Source of the DNA: Corynebacterium sp.
Lineage (GTDB): Bacteria > Actinomycetota > Actinomycetes > Mycobacteriales > Mycobacteriaceae
Assembly: GCF_030152825.1 (NCBI RefSeq)
Contig: NZ_JASLIP010000015.1
Coordinates: 1 to 20,256, forward strand
Reading direction: 5' to 3'
Length of the DNA stretch: 20,256 nt
In this document: positions 15,414-20,256 of the stretch, one piece after another
Position numbering within the stretch: position 1 is the first letter of the stretch
Layout: each line of letters starts with the position of its first letter
The notes under the pieces: generated by a model
What the model saw: only the letters and a program-made list of their open reading frames with translations
The model's database searches: none
Told to the model about the DNA's origin: nothing
Translations under genes and position numbers: made by a program

Positions 15414-15440
15414 GGCATAATGCCGGTAAGCCTACCCTTA
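15414..15440 (-). promoter_or_regulatory. DtxR-like iron box and palindrome upstream of the siderophore-interacting protein gene
   Basis: The 19-mer at 15422-15440 matches the DtxR consensus (in the orientation TTAGGTTAGCCTAACCTAA) at 13 of 19 positions. It shares its CTACCCTT part with the box at 10359-10377. Next to it GGCAT-A-ATGCC (15414-15424) is a perfect short palindrome containing a CATTAT hexamer on the minus strand that could be the -10. The box would sit over the promoter core, consistent with iron repression. Confidence 0.6.
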
Positions 15441-15492
15441 GTTCGGATTGGGTGGGGTTGGGTAGTCAGGGAAGGGGCGTGCCGGGCGGCCC

Positions 15493-15538
15493 TAATACAA
15501 ATAACCCCCGCCTGGCTCGCAAGGAACCGTGCGGGGGT
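15493..15538 (-). terminator. Rho-independent terminator of the ABC exporter operon, right flank of the iron module
   Basis: On the minus strand ACCCCCGC (15538-15531) pairs with GCGGGGGT (15511-15504), followed by TATTTGTATT. It lies about 40-85 nt beyond the exporter stop and ahead of the siderophore-interacting protein promoter, so it should insulate the two. It shares AACCCCCGCCTGG (15503-15515, plus-strand reading) with the terminator after fkbA. Confidence 0.78.
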
Positions 15539-15578
15539 CGGGTACGTGAGTGGCTGACACCAGAGGTGGTTGAAACTG

Positions 15579-16763
15579 CTATTTCAGCGCGCCGATCCAG
15601 CTCATCTTCTTGCCGTTATGCAGGATCGCATTGCGGTAGATCCGCGCCACGAGCGCCAGCACAGCGATGACCACGACCACGCAGAGCGCATAGGCCGCGA
15701 GTACCGCAGCCAGGCTCATGTGTCCGGCCACGTACTGCAGCGGGGCGACGGCCAGGCTGAACGGCGGGAGCCAGCCAAGCGCCTGCATGATGGTGCTGTC
15801 GAGCGCGCTGAAACCGAATGCGGGGGCGTAGATCATGCCGAAGACGAACAGCAGGATTGGCATCTGCGTGGACTGTAGGTCTTCGGTGCGGCTAACCATC
15901 GACCCCGCAGCTGCGTAAAGGCTGCCGAAGAAGAGCATGCCCAGGATGAAGGACACCAGGATCATCGGCAGCACCGACATGTCGAACTCGAAGCCATCGG
16001 TCAGCCCGGAGATCGACAGTGCCGCCACGCTAGCGAGCACGATCACAGCTGTGGCTACCAGGCCCACGATGGTGTTTCCGATGAGCTTGCCCGCGAGGAA
16101 GTCCAGCGGTCGCACGCTCGCCAGGATGATCTCCACGACGCGGGAGGACTTCTCCTCGGTGATGCGCCCGCCGATGTTTCCGGCGAAGAGCATGATGAAG
16201 AAGGTCATCAGCATCATCCCCAGCATGACGGTGACGATGGCGCCCATCTGCTCTTCGACGGGGTCCTCGCTAATGTCCGTGGTTTTCACGTTCGCGGCAC
16301 CCATCGCCTCGCCGAATTCCTGCGGGTTGATGCCGAGCTTGTCTAGGGCCTCGTTCTGGGTCAGCGTGCTCGTCACGGCCGCGACGGTGGCCTGGATGCT
16401 GCTCTTGGGCTGCCCGTCGCTGAGCAGCTCGTAGCCCTCGTCGGTTTTGATCAGGGCTGCGTCGATGTCCTCCTTCACCGCGGCCTCCGCGGCATCGCGG
16501 CTGGTGGCATCGGCGACGGAGAGTTTTTCGACGTTGTCTCCCAGACTGTCTTGCACCTGCCTGAAATCCTCGGCTGAAATTCCCACCACCGCGAGTGCCG
16601 GGGCGTCGTCCTCCCGGTTGTTGAAGTAGCTGGCTACTCCGATACCTCCTATCGCGAGGATGAGCGTGATGATCAGGGAGAAGATGATTCCCTTGTTCCG
16701 CACCGCGACGGCGATCTCACGGGCGGCGACGGTACGGATCGTGTTTGAACTGGTGTGACTCAT
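15579..16763 (-). CDS. ABC exporter permease (NatB-like, ABC-2 type)
   Basis: The 394-residue membrane protein is an ABC-2 type permease of the NatB kind. The N-terminus is cytoplasmic (SNTIRTVAAREIAVAVRNKG), followed by a first helix (about 26-46). A large extracytoplasmic domain (about 48-180) reads as soluble and includes a VVGISAEDFRQVQDSLGDN segment. At least five more hydrophobic helices follow from about 185, with the ITEEKSSRVVEIILASVRPL coupling segment between them. The family exports ions, drugs or peptides; the cargo is not visible here. The ATG overlaps the stop of the ATPase gene by four bases (ATGA), which indicates a two-gene operon. A terminator follows at 15493-15538. Confidence 0.88.
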   Translation of the reverse strand: MSHTSSNTIRTVAAREIAVAVRNKGIIFSLIITLILAIGGIGVASYFNNREDDAPALAVVGISAEDFRQVQDSLGDNVEKLSVADATSRDAAEAAVKEDIDAALIKTDEGYELLSDGQPKSSIQATVAAVTSTLTQNEALDKLGINPQEFGEAMGAANVKTTDISEDPVEEQMGAIVTVMLGMMLMTFFIMLFAGNIGGRITEEKSSRVVEIILASVRPLDFLAGKLIGNTIVGLVATAVIVLASVAALSISGLTDGFEFDMSVLPMILVSFILGMLFFGSLYAAAGSMVSRTEDLQSTQMPILLFVFGMIYAPAFGFSALDSTIMQALGWLPPFSLAVAPLQYVAGHMSLAAVLAAYALCVVVVIAVLALVARIYRNAILHNGKKMSWIGALK

Positions 16764-17698
16764 GCTGCGCCTCCCTCACGGGTCATGCTTTCTTCCGCGG
16801 CCTGCTGCTTCGCCCCCTGGATGACCTCCTGGAACAGGTCGGTCAGGTCGGGGATGCGGCGCTGGAAGTGGTGCACCGGACCGGCCGCGAGCGCGTCACG
16901 CAACAGCTCCTGGTCACGGTCCTGGCGGTCGACCTGCAGCAGGACGGTTCCGTCGTCCTCGCCGACGAAGGTGGCGAAATCCGGGTACCAGTCGCGCGCC
17001 GGGGTGCCGATCTCGAAGACGACCGGGCCGCGCTCGCGCAACTCCTGGACGCCACCCTCGGCCTGCATCTGGCCGGCGGTGATGATGCCCACGCGGTCGC
17101 AGAGCCGCTGGACTAGATCCAGCTGGTGGGAGCTGAAGAGTACGGGCACGCCACGCTGGGCGCGCTCGACGAGCATATCGGACATGACCTGCACCGCGAC
17201 CGGATCCAGCCCGGAGAAGGGCTCGTCCAGGATGAGGACGTCCGGGTCGTGGATGAGGGAGGCCGCCAGCTGGACGCGCTGCTGGTTGCCCAGGGAGAGC
17301 TCCTCCAGCTTGTCCTGGGCGCGTTCCCCAAGGTCTAGGCGCTCCAGCAGATCCTGCGCGGCGTTGGCGGCAGCGGACTTGTTCATGCCGTGGAGGCGGC
17401 CGAAGAAGCTCAGCTGGTCGGCGATCTTTTCCTTGTTATAAAGTCCGCGCTCCTCTGGCATGTAGCCGATCCGGCGGCGCAGGTCATCGTTCATCGGGGT
17501 GTTGCCCAGCCGGACCTCGCCCGAGTCAGCTGCCAGGACCCCCAGAGCGATGCGCATCGTCGTAGATTTTCCCGCACCGTTGGAGCCGACGAAGCCGTAG
17601 ATCTCGCCCGGTTGGACGGAAAAGCTCATGTCCTTCAGTACGTGGTGGTCGCCGTAGAATTTATTTAATTTCTCGATGTGGAGCGCTGTCCCTGTCAT
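16760..17698 (-). CDS. ABC exporter ATP-binding protein (NatA-like)
   Basis: The 312-residue ATPase is the energy unit for the adjacent permease. Walker A is GSNGAGKST (38-46), the signature LSLGNQQR (135-142) has the non-canonical form seen in NatA-type exporters, and Walker B is VLILDEPFSGLDP (154-166); the switch His is in LFSSHQLD. MPEERGLY (80-87) follows the Q-loop position and is also typical of this subgroup. A C-terminal extension of about 90 residues (from around 225) includes ending segments PDLTDLFQEVIQG. The start at 17698 has AAAGGA just upstream; the in-frame ATG at 17770 falls inside the palindromic operator region and was rejected. It is divergent from the aldo/keto reductase gene. 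Confidence 0.9.
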   Translation of the reverse strand: MTGTALHIEKLNKFYGDHHVLKDMSFSVQPGEIYGFVGSNGAGKSTTMRIALGVLAADSGEVRLGNTPMNDDLRRRIGYMPEERGLYNKEKIADQLSFFGRLHGMNKSAAANAAQDLLERLDLGERAQDKLEELSLGNQQRVQLAASLIHDPDVLILDEPFSGLDPVAVQVMSDMLVERAQRGVPVLFSSHQLDLVQRLCDRVGIITAGQMQAEGGVQELRERGPVVFEIGTPARDWYPDFATFVGEDDGTVLLQVDRQDRDQELLRDALAAGPVHHFQRRIPDLTDLFQEVIQGAKQQAAEESMTREGGAA

Positions 17699-17744
17699 CC
17701 GTTCCTTTGCTTGAAGTCGGTGGCGGTTGGTGCTTTCTAAGGGG

Positions 17745-17775
17745 CAGAAACGCGCGAATGTCTGCGACATTTCTG
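17745..17775. promoter_or_regulatory. Candidate operator in a divergent promoter region
   Basis: AATGTC (17757-17762), TGC, GACATT (17766-17771) form a perfect 6-3-6 palindrome. It is nested within CAGAAA (17745-17750) and TTTCTG (17770-17775), a second inverted repeat. It lies between the exporter ATPase start (66 bp away) and the aldo/keto reductase start (about 80 bp). The arrangement is that of an operator for a dimeric regulator acting on both genes. No regulator gene is next to it, so the protein is unknown. Confidence 0.42.
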
Positions 17776-17843
17776 TGCGCTAAGGATTTTACCGACCGGA
17801 CTGGCTACGGCGGGGTGGAGTGGAAAAAGGTAAACAGGGAGGC

Positions 17844-18734
17844 ATGCCAACTATTACTCAGAATCTGGACAATAATTCCGTCATCCCGCTGCTGACCATG
17901 AACGACGGTCGGCAGATCCCGCAGCTGGGCTTCGGTACTTTCCAGCTGTCCGGCGAGACCTGCTACAACGCGGTGCGGGCCGCGATCGCTGCGGGCTACC
18001 GCCACATCGACACGGCCGCGGTCTACGGCAACGAGGAGGAGGTCGGTCGCGCCATCCAGGACGCCATCGATGCCGGCGAGGTGACCCGCGAGCAGCTCTT
18101 CGTCACCACCAAGCTGTGGAATGATAGCCACGACCGTGTCGCTGGTGCCCTGGATGCCTCCCTGGAGCGCCTCGGCCTGGACTACGTGGATCTTTACCTG
18201 GTCCACTGGCCAGTAGAGAAGATCGGAATGTACGCCACCGCCTACCGGGACATGGTGACCCTGCGGGACCAGGGCAAAACCGCCAGCGTCGGCGTGTGCA
18301 ATAGCTACCCAGAGGTTCTGGACAAGATGACCCAGGCCAGCGGCGATACCCCGGCTGTGAACCAGATCGAGGTTCACCCTGGTTTCAACCAGGACGAGCT
18401 GCGTGCTGAGAATGCCAAGCGCGGCATCCTGACCGAGTCCTGGTCCCCGCTGAAGCAGGGCCAGAACCTGGATAACCCGGCCTTCCAGGCCATCGCGGAC
18501 GCCCACGGGGTGACCGTCGCCCAGGTCATCATCCGCTGGCACATTCAGCGCGGCGACGTGGTGATCCCGCGCAGCTCCAAGCCGGAGCGCATCCGCACCA
18601 ACGCGGACGTGTTCGGCTTCCAGCTCACTGAGGACCAGATGCAGCGCATCACTGCGATCGAGGAGGGCGAGGCAGGCCGTCGCGGCCCGAACCCGCATAC
18701 CTTCTACGAGGGAACCTCGCTGCAGAAGCAGTAG
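17844..18734 (+). CDS. Aldo/keto reductase (2,5-diketo-D-gluconate reductase type)
   Basis: The 296-residue protein is a TIM-barrel, NADPH-dependent aldo/keto reductase that reduces aldehydes or ketones. The complete catalytic tetrad is visible: Asp56 and Tyr61 in GYRHIDTAAVYGNE, Lys90 in TTKLW, and His121 in LYLVHWP. The cofactor-binding end has VVIPRSSKPERIRTN. The substrate cannot be inferred. The start is uncertain: ATG 17844 has AGGGAGG ending only 1 nt upstream, while GTG 17820 would add eight residues; the conserved domain begins only near residue 19, so it does not decide. It is divergent from the exporter operon and shares a possible operator with it. A hairpin separates it from the crotonase-like gene. 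Confidence 0.9.
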   Translation: MPTITQNLDNNSVIPLLTMNDGRQIPQLGFGTFQLSGETCYNAVRAAIAAGYRHIDTAAVYGNEEEVGRAIQDAIDAGEVTREQLFVTTKLWNDSHDRVAGALDASLERLGLDYVDLYLVHWPVEKIGMYATAYRDMVTLRDQGKTASVGVCNSYPEVLDKMTQASGDTPAVNQIEVHPGFNQDELRAENAKRGILTESWSPLKQGQNLDNPAFQAIADAHGVTVAQVIIRWHIQRGDVVIPRSSKPERIRTNADVFGFQLTEDQMQRITAIEEGEAGRRGPNPHTFYEGTSLQKQ

Positions 18735-18753
18735 TTCTCCCGCGATCGACCGA

Positions 18754-18783
18754 AACCGCCCTGCCGGCGGGGCATGGGCGGTT
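18754..18783 (+). terminator. Hairpin between the aldo/keto reductase and crotonase-like genes
   Basis: AACCGCCC (18754-18761) pairs with GGGCGGTT (18776-18783), and inside it TGCC (18762-18765) pairs with GGCA (18771-18774) around a GGCGG loop with one bulge. It follows the stop by 19 nt. There is no clear U-tract. Its right arm ends in the first base of the next gene's candidate -10 (TAAGTT). Confidence 0.5.
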
Positions 18784-18795
18784 AAGTTGAGGGCG
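18783..18795 (+). promoter_or_regulatory. Candidate leaderless promoter (-10) of the crotonase-like gene
   Basis: TAAGTT (18783-18788) stands 6 nt before the GTG at 18795, the TANNNT-N6-RTG arrangement of leaderless genes. A GAGGG at 18789-18793 is only 1 nt from the GTG, too close to be a useful ribosome site, which favours the leaderless reading. Confidence 0.4.
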
Positions 18796-19592
18796 TGAAG
18801 AACAATGATTCCGGCGCCGGCCAGGCTTTGGTCCGCGTAGGATTTTCCGAGGAGCAGGGGCCGTATGGTGACCGCCAGGTCGGGGTGATTACTCTCGACC
18901 GGCCCGATAAGCGCAATGCGCTGCGCACGGCAGAATGCCTCGCCATCGCGGACGGCGTGCGCGAGCTCGTGGCTGCGGGCGCGCGGGCGATCCTCCTGAC
19001 GGGAACGGGTCCCGTATTCTGTGCTGGCGCCGACCTCGGGGGCGGGGTATATGAGGATGGCTTCGATAGGGCCGTCGAGGGCATGCTGCAGGCCGTGTTG
19101 GAGGCACCAGTGCCGGTCATCGCGGACGTCCACGGGCCCGCGATCGGGGCGGGGTGCCAGCTGATCCTGGCCTGCGACCTGCGGGTCTTCCAGGATGCGG
19201 GGGAGTGCTGGGTTCCCGTGGCGCGCCACGGCTTCGCCTTCGACGAATGGACGCACAGCCGCGCCGTGGAGCTTATGGGTGGGGCATGGGCGCGCAATAT
19301 TTTTCTCGGCGGGGCACACCTCAGCGCCGAGCAGGCCCGCGACATGGGTTTTGCCATCGACCCGCCGGACGCGACCGCGGAGCAGTTCGCCGCCAAGATC
19401 GCAGCCCAGGCGCCCCTATCGATGGAGCACTCCAAGGCGACGCTGAACTCGCTGAGCGATGACGGGGACACACGGGTGGGGACCCGGGCCCGCCTTCAGG
19501 AACTCTTCGCCGCCACCTGGGCCAGTGAGGATGCAGCAGAGGCTCGAACAGCCCGGCGCGAGGGTCGGGCGCCGAAGTTTCAGGGTCGCTAG
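18795..19592 (+). CDS. Enoyl-CoA hydratase/isomerase (crotonase) family protein, EchA6-like
   Basis: The 265-residue protein has the crotonase fold that binds acyl-CoA. The N-terminal LDRPDKRNALR (34-44) and FCAGADL (75-81) are present, and GPAIGAGCQLILACDLR (114-130) supplies the second oxyanion-hole part. At the places where hydratases carry two catalytic glutamates, this protein reads VPVARHGFAFDEWTHSRAVE (140-159), so the usual Glu residues appear to be missing. This stretch resembles mycobacterial EchA6, an acyl-CoA-binding protein without hydratase activity linked to mycolic acid synthesis; the comparison is from memory. A canonical isomerase is the alternative. GTG at 18795 is the only reasonable start. 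It ends 13 bp from the convergent methyltransferase gene. Confidence 0.85.
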   Translation: MKNNDSGAGQALVRVGFSEEQGPYGDRQVGVITLDRPDKRNALRTAECLAIADGVRELVAAGARAILLTGTGPVFCAGADLGGGVYEDGFDRAVEGMLQAVLEAPVPVIADVHGPAIGAGCQLILACDLRVFQDAGECWVPVARHGFAFDEWTHSRAVELMGGAWARNIFLGGAHLSAEQARDMGFAIDPPDATAEQFAAKIAAQAPLSMEHSKATLNSLSDDGDTRVGTRARLQELFAATWASEDAAEARTARREGRAPKFQGR

Positions 19593-19605
19593 CGCTGCGT
19601 GAGCC

Positions 19606-20256
19606 CTAGTGCACGCGCGCGATGACCTCGGTGTTCGGGATGAAGAATGCCGCGCCGCCGGTGGCGGCCCACTGGGCCCAACCCTCGGTGATCTGGGTGA
19701 GAGCCTCGCGGGTGACCGCGCCGAGCTCGCTGGGCACGAGTTCGCCGTCATCTGTCACAGCGGTATCGGGGAAGTCCTCGCCGAGTGCGGCAGCGGTGGT
19801 GCGGGCGGAGTGGGGCGACATGCTGCGGCGCGTCCACTTCTCGGCCAGCGCCTCGCGCTCCGCCTCGCTGGCGTAGGCGGTGAGGCTGCCGCTCACGCTG
19901 AGGTCGGTGAGCCCCGTGGAGTAGAAGGTGTGCGGCAGCTGGCGCCCCATGGCGGGGTTGCCGTCGTGGGTTGCCAGCCCGACGGAGAAGGTCGCGCGCC
20001 AGCGGGATAGCCCCGGGTTGGGTGGGAACCACGTCATCGAGCCGAAGTCGGCGTCCCGGACGGCGATGATCCCGCCGGGCTTCGTGATGCGCCGGAACTC
20101 CTGGAGTACGACCTGCGGGTCTGCGACGTGGTGCAGGACCTGGTGGCAGAAGACGACGTCGAAGGTGGCGTCCGCGAAGGGGAGCTGGTGGATATCCGCC
20201 TGCTGGAACGAGACATCCAGCGACTTCTCCGCAGCGAGCTCAGTGGCCTCCGCGAT
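19606..20256 (-). CDS. Class I SAM-dependent methyltransferase (Methyltransf_11/UbiE-like), 5' part outside the window
   Basis: The minus-strand frame is open from the window edge to a TAG at 19608-19606, giving the last 216 residues. Visible motifs are QADIHQLPFADATFDVVFCH, HHVADPQVVLQEFRRITKPG and GGIIAVRDADFGSM, which are the post-I, II and III regions of class I methyltransferases. The glycine-rich SAM-binding motif I must lie beyond the edge. The rest includes TWFPPNPGLSRWRATFSVGL and a C-terminal helical region. An internal ATG at 20037 should not be taken as the start. The substrate is unknown. It is convergent with the crotonase-like gene. Confidence 0.88.
   Translation of the reverse strand: MAEATELAAEKSLDVSFQQADIHQLPFADATFDVVFCHQVLHHVADPQVVLQEFRRITKPGGIIAVRDADFGSMTWFPPNPGLSRWRATFSVGLATHDGNPAMGRQLPHTFYSTGLTDLSVSGSLTAYASEAEREALAEKWTRRSMSPHSARTTAAALGEDFPDTAVTDDGELVPSELGAVTREALTQITEGWAQWAATGGAAFFIPNTEVIARVH

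Noticed and set aside
1..20256. CRISPR arrays, insertion sequences, tRNA or rRNA genes, toxin-antitoxin or phage-defence genes
   Set aside because: No regularly spaced repeats, transposase, integrase or recognisable RNA gene were seen on either strand.

Overview
The window is high-GC DNA with a typical Corynebacterium (Actinobacteria, Mycobacteriales) gene set: a DUF3027 protein, the septation protein SepH, actinobacterial-type phosphoserine aminotransferase, a citrate synthase very close to the corynebacterial GltA, an FKBP isomerase behind it, and iron boxes resembling the DtxR consensus. Several starts carry a -10-like hexamer 6-8 nt upstream, the pattern of leaderless actinobacterial mRNAs. 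The species cannot be fixed from the sequence alone.

Left part (1-4440): a truncated minus-strand N-terminus; a lipoprotein glutaminyl-peptide cyclotransferase (-) divergent from the DUF3027 protein (+); then an AzgA-like purine permease overlapping by one base with a TrmH/SpoU RNA methyltransferase (+). Middle (4482-10168): sepH and a DUF6928-like gene form a minus-strand pair. serC (-) is divergent from gltA (+) across a 382-bp control region with RamA/RamB-like motifs. gltA starts with TTG and is followed by a strong terminator and fkbA.

Right-middle (10260-15540) is a compact ferric-siderophore uptake module. It holds a Tat-type lipoprotein binding protein, two FecCD permeases and an ATPase as one tightly overlapping plus-strand operon, with a convergent siderophore-interacting flavin reductase. 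Each of the two units has a DtxR-like box in its promoter region, so import and intracellular iron release should be induced together under iron limitation. The module lies between two terminator hairpins that share a 13-bp sequence.

Right end (15579-20256): a NatA/NatB-like ABC exporter (-) is divergent from an aldo/keto reductase (+) across a region with a perfect AATGTC-N3-GACATT palindrome. An EchA6-like crotonase-fold protein follows, then a truncated convergent methyltransferase. Most of the window is ordinary core genome. No CRISPR array, insertion sequence, phage gene, tRNA or rRNA was seen, and no clearly new multi-gene system. The best leads are the flanked iron module, the operator palindrome, the gltA control region and the EchA6-like protein.
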